Source of the DNA: Flexilinea flocculi
Lineage (GTDB): Bacteria > Chloroflexota > Anaerolineae > Anaerolineales > Anaerolineaceae
DNA length: 64,000 nt
Direction: 5' to 3'
Assembly: GCF_001192795.1 (NCBI RefSeq)
Contig: NZ_DF968181.1
Span: forward strand, 1,540,974 to 1,604,973
This document shows, piece after piece, positions 25,970 through 34,651 of this stretch. The position numbers and the translations under genes are program-made. Below the pieces are notes generated by a model, which saw nothing but the letters and a program-made list of their open reading frames with translations, was not told where the DNA came from and ran no database searches. Numbering within the stretch: position 1 is the stretch's first letter; each line of letters opens with the position of its first letter.

Positions 25970-25987
25970 ATGTTGTAATTACAACAT
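25970..25987. promoter_or_regulatory. Autoregulatory operator of the Crp/Fnr-type gene
   Basis: ATGTTGTAATTACAACAT is a perfect 18-base palindrome 11 bases upstream of the regulator's start codon. Its TTGT-N4-ACAA core has the size and symmetry of Crp/Fnr-family sites. It overlaps the message leader, so binding should repress. Confidence 0.6.
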
Positions 25988-26042
25988 AAATTTATATATC
26001 AGTATAATACAATAAAAAAAGAAAACGAAAAACGTTCAGGAT

Positions 26043-26115
26043 CAGCAATTCGAATTATAGTCTGAATAAGAAGTCTACATTTCGAACTACAGATTTGGGA
26101 TTGAAAACGTCAATC
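26043..26115. promoter_or_regulatory. Divergent control region with short repeat and inverted repeat
   Basis: CAGCAATTCGAATTATAG (from 26043) and CATTTCGAACTACAG (to 26092) are the outer arms of the dispersed element brought close together, a deletion form. Next to it GATTGA (26099-26104) and TCAATC (26110-26115) form a perfect inverted repeat with a five-base centre. This resembles an Fnr half-site pair but with non-standard spacing, upstream of the cupin gene. Confidence 0.35.
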
Positions 26116-26217
26116 TGGTTTGCGATTTTTCCAACTGGAATTATTCGGTAAGAAGGTGAATCCAAATTTCAGTATTATTTCAAAAATTGATAACCTACAA
26201 CAACAAGGGATAAAAAA

Positions 26218-26583
26218 ATGGAAAAATTTATAAAAAATTTGGATGCTGCAAAAGTACTTTCATTGGTGGATCAGGTAAATTATTTGGATGGACAAATTGT
26301 CAGTAAAACGCTTGCTCAAAATGAAGCAGTAAGCCTGACATTATTTGCTTTTGACCAAGGAGAAGCGATAAGTACCCATGACTCTGACGGGGACGCATTG
26401 ATTCTTGTCTTGGACGGAAAAGGGCAAATAACAATCGATGGAAAAGATAGTATTTTATCAGTCGGTCAATCCATATTAATGCCGGCAAAAATTCCTCATG
26501 CTGTTTATGCAATCGAACGGTTTAAAATGTTCTTAATCGTAGTATTTCCAAAAAAAGGAGAAAAAAATGAAAGCAAAAGTTGA
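26218..26583 (+). CDS. Cupin-domain protein
   Basis: 121 aa, one small beta-barrel. The first cupin motif is divergent (FDQGEAISTHDSDGDALILVLDGKGQITI), keeping one His and the Glu/Asp region; motif 2 is SILMPAKIPHAVYAI with a conserved His. It overlaps the ferredoxin start by 17 bases. Small cupins beside Crp/Fnr regulators and electron-carrier genes are common in anaerobes, but their role is not settled; metal-dependent sensing or nitrogen-oxide detoxification are possible. Confidence 0.85.
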   Translation: MEKFIKNLDAAKVLSLVDQVNYLDGQIVSKTLAQNEAVSLTLFAFDQGEAISTHDSDGDALILVLDGKGQITIDGKDSILSVGQSILMPAKIPHAVYAIERFKMFLIVVFPKKGEKNESKS

Positions 26584-26755
26584 TCAGTCTTTATGTATCG
26601 GTTGTGGATTATGTGTAACAACTTGTCCGGATGTTTTCAGAATGAACGATGATGGTGTCGCTGAAGCTTTTCAGGAATATTCAACTGATCTGGTTGATAG
26701 TGTGAATGAAGCAATTGATGGCTGCCCTGTCGGTGCAATTTCTACAGAAGCATAA
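26567..26755 (+). CDS. Monocluster 4Fe-4S ferredoxin
   Basis: 62 aa. CIGCGLCVTTCPDVF and the distal CPVGAI provide Cys10, Cys13, Cys16 (or Cys20) and Cys53, the pattern of single-cluster ferredoxins such as that of Thermotoga. It carries electrons in anaerobic metabolism. The ribosome-binding site AAAGGAG lies inside the end of the cupin gene, so translation is coupled. A strong bidirectional terminator follows at 26877. Confidence 0.93.
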   Translation: MKAKVDQSLCIGCGLCVTTCPDVFRMNDDGVAEAFQEYSTDLVDSVNEAIDGCPVGAISTEA

Positions 26756-26876
26756 TTGGTAATAAAATCTGCAGAGGCGGACGTGTTGATTTGTTTCCTG
26801 CGGGAGATGAAACAACTATTCGTACTGCTTCTATTAGAAAACACGTAGACAATATATTGTTTTGTGTTCGGGATTG

Positions 26877-26919
26877 AAGAAGGAATATCCAGGAAACTTA
26901 TGCAGAGATATTCCTTCTT
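26877..26919. terminator. Bidirectional rho-independent terminator
   Basis: Perfect 13-base arms AAGAAGGAATATC (26877-26889) and GATATTCCTTCTT (26907-26919) followed by T-rich sequence. It separates the convergent ferredoxin and degV genes. Confidence 0.85.
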
Positions 26920-26963
26920 TTTACTACTACAAAACCTTGGGCAGGTGAGTATTGCGCTATTCT

Positions 26964-27815
26964 TTACACACTTCTCATGAAAATGATTCCTAAAGTTCTT
27001 GGTCCACAATGACTTGAAATCGCGCATCCCGCTTTCGTAATTTGAATTTCTTTAAATGGAATATAAGATTGAATTTCACTTTGGATTTTATGAATTACTG
27101 AAGTATCTTCTAAACTATGAGTAATAAAGATTCGATGATTATCAATATCTGATCTGGATGATAATCTGTCATGAACATATGAAACCAAACATTGATCTAA
27201 TTTCCCGCGGTATTTTTTTCCAACGACCATTTTCCCGTTTTTAATTTCTATACAAGGTTTTAAATGTAATAAACCAGCGCCCAATGCTGCAACAGAACTA
27301 CATCGGCCACCTTTGCTCAAGAAAGTAAGCGTATCGATCACAAAACTAATTTCCACCCTGGGAACAGCATCCAATAAATAGGTATAAATTTGTTCTATTG
27401 AATCGCCTCGTTCAGCTAATTCCGCACCCAATACTGCTAACAATCCGGTACCAATCGAGACGCTGCAGGAATCAATGACTCTGACGTTAGCGAATTCTTT
27501 TGCCGCAATAAGAGCATTTTGATAACAGCATGAAAAATCAGAACCAATGGATATATGAATAATATCAATTGAATCAGGGTCGAATCTGGAAAAAAATTCT
27601 GTATAATCATGTTCTGAAACCGCTGACGTTTGTGGAAGAATTCCTTCTTTTTCGAAGATTTCAAAAATAGCAGATGGTTGAATCTCAACTCCATCAAGAA
27701 ATGATCTTTCACCTAATTGAATATGTAGAGGGATTGTTTCGATATGATACCTCTGCATCAATTCAGGTGAAAGATCACAAGTGCTGTCTGAAGTAATAAG
27801 AATGCGTTTGTTCAC
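26964..27815 (-). CDS. DegV-family fatty-acid-binding protein
   Basis: 283 aa. ITSDSTCDLSPEL at the N-terminus, PLHIQLGERSFLDGVEI, the TSAVSEHDY segment and FLSKGGRCSS are family signatures. DegV/FakB proteins bind a fatty acid for phosphorylation by FakA, and the phosphorylated product feeds phospholipid synthesis. No fakA is nearby. The start is a GTG with AGGTAATT upstream. The neighbours are an epimerase and a possible 25-codon peptide gene. Confidence 0.92.
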   Translation of the reverse strand: MNKRILITSDSTCDLSPELMQRYHIETIPLHIQLGERSFLDGVEIQPSAIFEIFEKEGILPQTSAVSEHDYTEFFSRFDPDSIDIIHISIGSDFSCCYQNALIAAKEFANVRVIDSCSVSIGTGLLAVLGAELAERGDSIEQIYTYLLDAVPRVEISFVIDTLTFLSKGGRCSSVAALGAGLLHLKPCIEIKNGKMVVGKKYRGKLDQCLVSYVHDRLSSRSDIDNHRIFITHSLEDTSVIHKIQSEIQSYIPFKEIQITKAGCAISSHCGPRTLGIIFMRSV

Positions 27816-27843
27816 AAAAATTACCTGTTTCGAATTTATTAAT

Positions 27844-27921
27844 TTATTGATATTGATAGATACCGTAAAAGAGCATGTAAATATATATGGCTAATAAAAT
27901 AATGGCCAAAATGTACAGCAT
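27844..27921 (-). CDS. Possible 25-aa membrane peptide
   Basis: An ATG-initiated frame in the gap between the epimerase and degV genes, on the same strand. The peptide begins MLYILAIILLAIYIYMLFYG and would be a single membrane helix. There is no convincing ribosome-binding site; the ATG lies 13 bases after the epimerase stop, so coupling is possible. AT-rich DNA gives such frames by chance, hence low confidence. Confidence 0.25.
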   Translation of the reverse strand: MLYILAIILLAIYIYMLFYGIYQYQ

Positions 27922-27934
27922 TAACAAAAAGAAA

Positions 27935-28954
27935 TCATTTCATAAGCCGATATGCTGCTTCGGCTTGATTCACAAATTCTATCCATGTCTGGATGATGTT
28001 GTCCAATTTATGACTGACAGCGCTATCAATTTCTTTCGATAGTTCTCCGTTATCATATCTTGAAAGCGTATTACGGAAACCTTCATAGAACGGTATGGTA
28101 CACTCAAAACTCGGAACATACCGTTTGATTTTTGAGTTATCGAATATTGCGCTAAATCCTTTATCACAAGTAATTGTGGGACCCCATTCCGGTTCTAATC
28201 GCTGAATGAACTCTCCTGGAATATGAACGGCATCAAAATCGGATACTCCTGCCGCATCAGCAATTATCCGGTAAATTTGATTCCATGATAAATGTTCATC
28301 AGAAGTGATATGAAAGGCTTCTCCAATCGTAACAGGATTTCCAAGTAAACCGACAAATCCCTTGGCAAAATCAGACGAATGTGTCATCGTCCATAGATTA
28401 TTGCCAGAATCGTGAATAATAACGCGATTACCTTTGCGCATACGATCAATCAGATCGTACCCTTTTCCAATGGCAACAGGGATCATTTTATCGTACGTAT
28501 GCGAAGGACGAACAATTGTCACAGGAAAATGTTCATTTTCCCAGGCATTCATTAGTATTCTTTCACATTCGATTTTTTTTACGGCATAATCCCAATTAGG
28601 ATTTGCGTGAGGAGAACATTCCCTGATCGGTGTCAGAATTCGATTTTTCTCATAGACAACTGCAGAACTGACAAAAACATACTGTTTTGTGATCTTTTGA
28701 AACAATTGAATGTCTCTTTTCACATCATCCGGTGTGAATGCGATAAAATCTGCAACAACATCGAAAGACATCTGTTTTATGGACGCTTCAACACTGGAAA
28801 AAGAATGAATATCCGCCTGTATTATCTGCGCGCCTGAAATCGTATGCTGTGTCAAGCCGCGGTTTAATAAGAATAATTCATGCCCTTTTGAAACGACAAG
28901 TTTTGAAACAGCTTCACTGATGTTTCCTGTTCCACCTATAAATAGGATTCTCAT
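27935..28954 (-). CDS. NAD-dependent epimerase/dehydratase (extended SDR)
   Basis: 339 aa. The Rossmann motif ILFIGGTGNISEAVSK is at the N-terminus; FVSSAVVYEKN and the DYAVKKIECERIL segment hold the catalytic Ser/Tyr-Lys region (YAVKK). The C-terminal half is a substrate domain close to CSP41-like or isoflavone-reductase-like sugar epimerases. Nucleotide-sugar or other carbonyl substrates are possible. GAAGGAG precedes the ATG. Confidence 0.87.
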   Translation of the reverse strand: MRILFIGGTGNISEAVSKLVVSKGHELFLLNRGLTQHTISGAQIIQADIHSFSSVEASIKQMSFDVVADFIAFTPDDVKRDIQLFQKITKQYVFVSSAVVYEKNRILTPIRECSPHANPNWDYAVKKIECERILMNAWENEHFPVTIVRPSHTYDKMIPVAIGKGYDLIDRMRKGNRVIIHDSGNNLWTMTHSSDFAKGFVGLLGNPVTIGEAFHITSDEHLSWNQIYRIIADAAGVSDFDAVHIPGEFIQRLEPEWGPTITCDKGFSAIFDNSKIKRYVPSFECTIPFYEGFRNTLSRYDNGELSKEIDSAVSHKLDNIIQTWIEFVNQAEAAYRLMK

Positions 28955-29031
28955 GTGTGTAGAATTCTCCTTCTGAAAAAATGTTTTGTTAATCGATTTC
29001 CCCTTAAGATTTAATCTGAATAAAAAAACAA

Positions 29032-29748
29032 TTACCCTTTCCTGAAGAATTTCAAGAAATTGAAACGATGAGAGTGCTTTTTGAAAATTGAAAAATCGGT
29101 ACCAATCAAAAAGAAAATGAGTGCAGTCATGATGGTTAACACGGAGACAATAAGAAATCCGTCAATCCAGAGCTTTTCCGGAAATAGGCGAATTAATGTA
29201 TCATTTTCATAAAATAGCCAACTGTTTTCTGTAAAGAAAAGCTGATGAAAAAACTGAAAAAAAGGATCAAAAGCGAATATAACGACAAAAAAAATGAAGA
29301 AAAAAATAACAATCGTTAATTGACTACCATAAGTCAAGATTTGACGGATGATGAGCTGAAAATTTGGCTTTCGAAAGAAAATAAGAGTTTGAAAAAAATA
29401 TAAAAAGAAGAAAACGATCCATATTCTTTTTGCGTTCCGAAAAACAACCTGGACATCCATCATATGATCTAATTCTCTTTGATTGTAGATCGGACTTACA
29501 ACATCAAATGTCAGATTTGATAAGAATTCCTTTGGATGATTTTTTGTGATAAACAACAGAGACGCTGTTCCATATTGAATCCGATCCTCATAAGAAAATC
29601 CATATTGATCCGGGGGAAAATTGCTTCTGGAATATTCATACTGAAGGAACCATGGCTGGAAAACCAGCAGAACCATTCCCATTAATATTGAAAATGGGAG
29701 AGTTATTGAATTTAGAAGAACATATGTTTTATGAACGAATCTTCCCAT
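29032..29748 (-). CDS. DUF1461 (Lit-like) integral membrane protein
   Basis: 238 aa with four membrane helices. The signatures YNQRELDHMMDVQVVF (about residues 88-103) and FHQLFFTENSWLF...DTLIRLFP are those of DUF1461/TIGR01906. Some Firmicutes members of this group (Lit) move an acyl chain within lipoproteins to give lyso-form N-termini. Whether this one is a lipoprotein acyltransferase is inference. No Shine-Dalgarno is visible; a GATAAT box ends five bases before the ATG, suggesting a leaderless message. Confidence 0.75.
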   Translation of the reverse strand: MGRFVHKTYVLLNSITLPFSILMGMVLLVFQPWFLQYEYSRSNFPPDQYGFSYEDRIQYGTASLLFITKNHPKEFLSNLTFDVVSPIYNQRELDHMMDVQVVFRNAKRIWIVFFFLYFFQTLIFFRKPNFQLIIRQILTYGSQLTIVIFFFIFFVVIFAFDPFFQFFHQLFFTENSWLFYENDTLIRLFPEKLWIDGFLIVSVLTIMTALIFFLIGTDFSIFKKHSHRFNFLKFFRKG

Positions 29749-29818
29749 ATACGATTATCGAGTATCTCTTTCTATTGATTCGAAAAGTTAGGTAATATTC
29801 TAAATTACTGATCTCATT

Positions 29819-31351
29819 TTATCTAAAAACAGAACCGAAAATCATCTGATTTATAATTCGGTCAACGGGTACAGAATCATCTGATAAAAACAGTCCTTCT
29901 TTTCCAGGGTTTTCTTGAAAATTCCCAAGTGCAACAGAAAGTGTTTCAATGAGTAATTTGGGGACATTACTTTCCGATGATAGGTCTGAATAATTTCTTA
30001 ACAAATTTTCATAACTCAATTTTTTATTCGACGCGAATAATATCGAATTCATCGAATTCGGGATATCAACGACACATAAGCAGGGGAATACAGCGCCGGC
30101 AGTCGTAGCCAATGATTCCAGCAGATATCTTGATGTTTCTGAACGTCCAACATTTACAATCAAAACTCCCGAATCGGACAATTTTTTTGAAATCATCAGA
30201 AAAAACTCATAAGTGCACAAATTCGGGGCGATATAAGGTGGCTTGTAAGCATCTGCCATGATGAGATCATATTGATTTTTACTTTGCGTAATACCAATCC
30301 TGGCGTCAACGAGATGAATTGCAGCGACGTTTTCATTCAATCCCATGTGTTTTTTCGCAGCGTCGATAATATCAGGATCAATTTCATATCCGTCGATGAC
30401 AACATCAGGGAAAATTTTCTTCAACTGCATCGCAGCTGTACCGCCTGCCAAACCAAGGATGGCAGCATTTTTTATGGATTCGGATTCGACAGGATAATTG
30501 ACAAGATATGGAGCTGTCAGAATCTGTTCCCAGGGACCATAATAATTTACCTGTTCTGGGTGGTAAATGCTTTGAATTGCTTGTCCTTCATTAATTTTTA
30601 AGAGCGAGAAGTTGTGTTCCTCCACAATTTCTATGTAATTATACATGGACTCTTTTTCATAGATTTGATTGGAAGAGTTTTTCACTTTAGGTGAAATTAG
30701 AAAGAATTCGGATACTGGAAAAAACAACATCGCGATTATTAAAAAACGTTTCTGTTCTGATTCGGAAAAGATCCATCCGCCAATTCCAACCCCGATAAGC
30801 AAAAAGCCGATAATTATTAAAGCTCTTGAGGTTCCAAATTGTGGAATCAGAAAAAAAACAGGAATAAATGTTCCGGCAAACGATCCCAAAGTCGATGATG
30901 ACAATATGGACCCGATTGAATTTCCAAACGGATGTCCGGCATGGTTATAGAAGTAAATCGAAATCGGGTTGATCATGCCAAGAATCAACATGGGAATAGA
31001 TAAAATACAAAGCAGTAAAAAGAACAGAAAAATGAGATATAAAAATTGCTGTTCATTCAAAGCATTAGCGCTCTTTTGAAGCAGGGGCCGCGAAAGAAGC
31101 GGAATAACACAAGTACTAACTCCAGAAAGAATCAATAAAACGGAAAGCAACTTTCTGTTTGGCGTTTTTTCAACGATCTTTCCGCCGATCCAGTTTCCTA
31201 CTGAGAGGTAAATTAATATAGAACCGATAATACATGCCCAGATGATATTCGTGGCGCTGAAAAAATTTTGAAGCATGCGCGAAGCAGTCATTTCAATAGC
31301 CATGGAACATAGACCACTGAAAAAAGCCATAACGAGTAAAAACCGTTTCAT
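29819..31351 (-). CDS. Fused MFS-like/spermidine synthase-like protein
   Basis: 510 aa. Residues about 1-210 contain six to seven membrane helices beginning with the FFSGLCSMAIEMTASRML motif of fused MFS/SpeE proteins. The C-terminal half is a spermidine-synthase-type Rossmann domain: AILGLAGGTAAMQL, DGYEIDPDIIDAAKKH, then DLIMADAYKPPYIAP. Such fusions are widespread but biochemically little known; polyamine synthesis cannot be assumed. Confidence 0.87.
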   Translation of the reverse strand: MKRFLLVMAFFSGLCSMAIEMTASRMLQNFFSATNIIWACIIGSILIYLSVGNWIGGKIVEKTPNRKLLSVLLILSGVSTCVIPLLSRPLLQKSANALNEQQFLYLIFLFFLLLCILSIPMLILGMINPISIYFYNHAGHPFGNSIGSILSSSTLGSFAGTFIPVFFLIPQFGTSRALIIIGFLLIGVGIGGWIFSESEQKRFLIIAMLFFPVSEFFLISPKVKNSSNQIYEKESMYNYIEIVEEHNFSLLKINEGQAIQSIYHPEQVNYYGPWEQILTAPYLVNYPVESESIKNAAILGLAGGTAAMQLKKIFPDVVIDGYEIDPDIIDAAKKHMGLNENVAAIHLVDARIGITQSKNQYDLIMADAYKPPYIAPNLCTYEFFLMISKKLSDSGVLIVNVGRSETSRYLLESLATTAGAVFPCLCVVDIPNSMNSILFASNKKLSYENLLRNYSDLSSESNVPKLLIETLSVALGNFQENPGKEGLFLSDDSVPVDRIINQMIFGSVFR

Positions 31352-31740
31352 GATTGGTATATTTTAATCGTTAACGATGTAAAATGGAGTTATCGTCAGT
31401 ACTTGAAATTATAGACATCTTATTCGAATAAAAAGGAAAATATTTGTTGTTGTAATGCTTTTATATTTTGAGCAATCGTATCATAGCAATAACGAATCGT
31501 TACCTTATTTCAAATTCCTTCGATACCGTCCGTAATTCGAAATTCTTGAGGGGTTATTTCAAAAAGTAAAAGAAACATCATCCTGTATTTGATAAACAAA
31601 CCAAAATTTTGAATTCATATTTTTTGTAAAAATACTTTTCTCATTAATTATTTTTCAGGGATTTTTTGAAAAATTGAGGGGTTCATGTTTTAGCAGCAGG
31701 TATTGAATCTTTTACACAAATAAATACAAAGGATAATTGG
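31352..31740. other. Intergenic region, 389 bases
   Basis: Holds a degenerate dispersed-element copy (left arm TTTGTTGTTGTAATGC at 31443-31458, outer arm CCGTAATTCGAAATTC near 31530) and the leader of the nnr gene. I see no gene and no clear promoter hexamers. Confidence 0.5.
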
Positions 31741-33303
31741 ATGAAAATTATTTCTGTGGACGAGATGCGTCAGATAGAAAAAGAGGCTTATGAGAGTGGC
31801 ATTTCGTATGAACAAATGATGATTACAGCCGGAAAAAAAATCGCTCAAAAAATTCTTTCCGAGACACTTTATTTGAATCGAACAATTACTGCAATCATTG
31901 GCACGGGAAACAATGGAGGAGATGCTTTAATTGCTTTAACGGAATTGATCAAAGAAGGATGGACTGCCAATGCCTGGATGATCCGCAAACGGCATGATAA
32001 GGACAATTTGTTATCCAATTTTCAATATCGTAATGGTCAAACAGTGGAGTATCAGAATGACCAATATTTCAATCAGCTGGATCAATGGCTACAAAGTTCC
32101 GATATCCTTTTAGATGGAGCTCTCGGAATTGGATGTCATCTTCCATTGGCAAGTGATTATTCTGAAGTATTTTCGCATATCCATAGCATCTCAAAGCGTT
32201 TTACTACAATTGCCGTTGACTGTCCTTCAGGAATGGACTGTGATTCCGGCGAATGTGATGAGCATTGCATCCATGCGGATATGACCTTCTGTATTGAAGC
32301 ACTGAAAATTGGCGAAATCCAAAATCCTGGTTATCGCTTCACAGGAAAAATTGAATCCATTTCATTGGATTTGCCAGAAAATTTACCGATATATCAGAAG
32401 ATTAAAAGAAACATTATCCAAAGAGAATCCCTTAATAAAGATATTCCTGTCAGAGAAGTTGATGGTAACAAAGGGACATTTGGAACAGTTGACATCATTG
32501 GCGGATCTGATCAATATATCGGTGCGCCGATTTTAACCGGGATGGCAGCTTATAAAGCAGGTTGTGGTTTAGTAAATATGTTTGTTCCACAAATAGTCAG
32601 AGATATATCCGCAAATATGATCCCTGAGGCGATATGGACAATATTAAATATCAAAGACCCGCATGCAATGGATCTTTGTATGGAAAAAATTATTGAAGCA
32701 AAAAAGAAAAAACATGCGTTTGTTATCGGGCCAGGGTTAGGAATAGGTGATATACAAATTGAATTTACTCGTAAGTTTTTTGAGCAGGTACAAGAAGTAT
32801 CTCCATATTCAGAGCAAAATTTCATAATTGATGCCGATGGATTGAATTTACTCGCTGCTCTGGCAGATTGGCCAAAAAGGTTACCGCAACTTTGCATTCT
32901 GACACCCCATCCCGGGGAATTCTCAAGGTTGTCTGCGTTACCGATCCAGGAGATTCAGAGGAATCGAGTTCGAATCTGTGAAGAATATGCAAAACGATGG
33001 AATAAAGTTGTTGTTCTAAAAGGTGCTTATACCGTAATTTCGTCTCCGGATGGAAGGACAGGAGTGTTGCCGATTGCATCCTCAGCATTAGCAAAAGCAG
33101 GCAGCGGTGATGTTTTATCTGGAATCATCGCCGGATTCCTTTCGCAGGGAATCAACGATCAATTCACTGCTGCTTGCCTGGGTGTCTGGATTCATGGAAA
33201 TGCAGGCCTTATTGCGAAAGAGAGAATTGGAAATGAATATTCTGTCACAGCCACAGATATCATCCAATCCATTCGGGAAGCGATAACGACGCTTATACGA
33301 TAA
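31741..33303 (+). CDS. nnr: Bifunctional NAD(P)H-hydrate epimerase/dehydratase
   Basis: 520 aa, repairs hydrated NAD(P)H. The N-terminal epimerase domain (NnrE/YjeF_N, residues 1-215) has GTGNNGGDALIAL and VDCPSGMDCDSG. The C-terminal ribokinase-like dehydratase (NnrD, about 235-515) has IDADGLNLLA, LTPHPGEFSRL and the KAGSGDVLSGIIAGF catalytic loop. Length matches the bifunctional family. The ATG follows AAAGGATAATTGG. Confidence 0.95.
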   Translation: MKIISVDEMRQIEKEAYESGISYEQMMITAGKKIAQKILSETLYLNRTITAIIGTGNNGGDALIALTELIKEGWTANAWMIRKRHDKDNLLSNFQYRNGQTVEYQNDQYFNQLDQWLQSSDILLDGALGIGCHLPLASDYSEVFSHIHSISKRFTTIAVDCPSGMDCDSGECDEHCIHADMTFCIEALKIGEIQNPGYRFTGKIESISLDLPENLPIYQKIKRNIIQRESLNKDIPVREVDGNKGTFGTVDIIGGSDQYIGAPILTGMAAYKAGCGLVNMFVPQIVRDISANMIPEAIWTILNIKDPHAMDLCMEKIIEAKKKKHAFVIGPGLGIGDIQIEFTRKFFEQVQEVSPYSEQNFIIDADGLNLLAALADWPKRLPQLCILTPHPGEFSRLSALPIQEIQRNRVRICEEYAKRWNKVVVLKGAYTVISSPDGRTGVLPIASSALAKAGSGDVLSGIIAGFLSQGINDQFTAACLGVWIHGNAGLIAKERIGNEYSVTATDIIQSIREAITTLIR

Positions 33304-33490
33304 AATTTTTTGTAAATAATTGTTTTTTTTGTGAATCAGAAGTATGAAATTAGAAAGAAGAATTTGATCAATATTCATCGATTCATTTTTCCTGATTTAA
33401 AAAGTTCAATTCTGAAGTGGTGTAGAATAATGCAGGTGCATTCACGGATTTCTGAAGCAATAAAAACCAAATCATTTACAGGAGATATCC

Positions 33491-34066
33491 ATGGTTAAAA
33501 ACTCGCCAGGAACGATTGAAGTCATTTGTGGCTCCATGTTTTGCGGAAAAACCGAAGAATTAATTCGCAGATTAAGAAGAGCTATAATTGCTAAAAATCA
33601 AGTTCAGGTTTTTAAACCGATCATTGATAATCGATATGTTGTAGAACGAGTCCATTCTCATGCAGGAATTGAAATAGACGCTGCTCCAATTTCTGATATT
33701 ACAGAAATTTATCATCTGCTTGATTCAAATACCAGTGTTATCGGGATCGATGAAGCACAATTTTTTTCAGATGATATCGTGCATGTTGTGGATGATTTAA
33801 GCGAAAAAGGGATCAGGGTAGTTTTGGCTGGTCTGGATATGGATTTTCGTGGAGAACCATTTGGAATGATGCCGATTTTAATGTCGAAAGCTGAAAAAGT
33901 TGACAAATTATATGCGATTTGTATGGTTTGTGGGGAACCCGCTACCAGAACACAACGTTTGGTTGATGGCAAACCGGCAAATTATCATGACCCCATTGTT
34001 ATTGTCGGAGCTTCAGAAATGTATGAGGCTCGATGCAGAAAACACCATATCGTTCCAGGCAAGTAA
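33491..34066 (+). CDS. tdk: Thymidine kinase (type II)
   Basis: 191 aa. The P-loop [23 protein letters not shown] (catalytic Glu region) and the C-terminal zinc-binding cysteines (CMVCG...CRKHH) match class-II bacterial and viral thymidine kinases. It phosphorylates thymidine for salvage. CAGGAG precedes the ATG. It heads a group with hpt and cca; the hpt gene starts 14 bases later. Confidence 0.95.
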   Translation: MVKNSPGTIEVICGSMFCGKTEELIRRLRRAIIAKNQVQVFKPIIDNRYVVERVHSHAGIEIDAAPISDITEIYHLLDSNTSVIGIDEAQFFSDDIVHVVDDLSEKGIRVVLAGLDMDFRGEPFGMMPILMSKAEKVDKLYAICMVCGEPATRTQRLVDGKPANYHDPIVIVGASEMYEARCRKHHIVPGK

Positions 34067-34079
34067 TGTTTGAGGAAAT

Positions 34080-34649
34080 ATGTATTCATATAAAGATGTG
34101 TTAGCTGAAATATTAATTGATGAAGAAACACTGCAAAAAAGAGTCCGCGAATTAGGAGAACAAATCTCCCGAGATTTTGAAGGACAGGATCTGATTTTCA
34201 TTTGTATTTTGCGGGGTGGCGTCGTATTTTTAATCGATTTAATGCGCTATGTCAGTGTACCAAATCAAATCGAATTTATGGCTGTTTCATCTTATGGTTC
34301 TGGAAATCGTGAATCCAGCGGTGATGTCCGTATTACGTACGATCTCAATACACGTATTGAGGGAAGAAATGTAGTGATTGTTGAGGATATTGTTGATAGC
34401 GGGAATACCTTAAACGCAGTTATTCAGTTATTATCAACCAGAGGACCAAAAAGCTTGTGCATCTGCACGCTTCTGGATAAAAAAGATCGGCGTAAAGTTG
34501 AAATACCGATTCGATATCGCGGGTTTACAATCCCTGATAAATTTGTCTATGGTTATGGGCTGGACCTCGATGAATATTTCCGTAACCTTCCATTTATCGG
34601 AGTAGTTGATCTGGAAAAACTGGAAAAAATTAAAGAAAAGCCATCATAA
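34080..34649 (+). CDS. hpt: Hypoxanthine(-guanine) phosphoribosyltransferase
   Basis: 189 aa. The PRPP-binding motif VVIVEDIVDSGNTL is present, with FICILRGGVVFLIDL and the flexible loop VSSYGSGNRESSG. The C-terminal FVYGYGLDLDEYFRNLPFIG contacts the purine. It makes IMP or GMP from hypoxanthine or guanine. TGAGGAAAT precedes the ATG; it is clustered with tdk and the CCA-adding enzyme. Confidence 0.95.
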   Translation: MYSYKDVLAEILIDEETLQKRVRELGEQISRDFEGQDLIFICILRGGVVFLIDLMRYVSVPNQIEFMAVSSYGSGNRESSGDVRITYDLNTRIEGRNVVIVEDIVDSGNTLNAVIQLLSTRGPKSLCICTLLDKKDRRKVEIPIRYRGFTIPDKFVYGYGLDLDEYFRNLPFIGVVDLEKLEKIKEKPS

Positions 34650-34651
34650 AA

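Noticed and set aside
33420-33450. Second sigma-54 promoter (TGGTGTAGAATAATGCA) upstream of tdk
   Set aside because: GG-to-GC spacing is one base too long, which is not tolerated by sigma-54; the TAGAAT inside it fits a normal -10 box.
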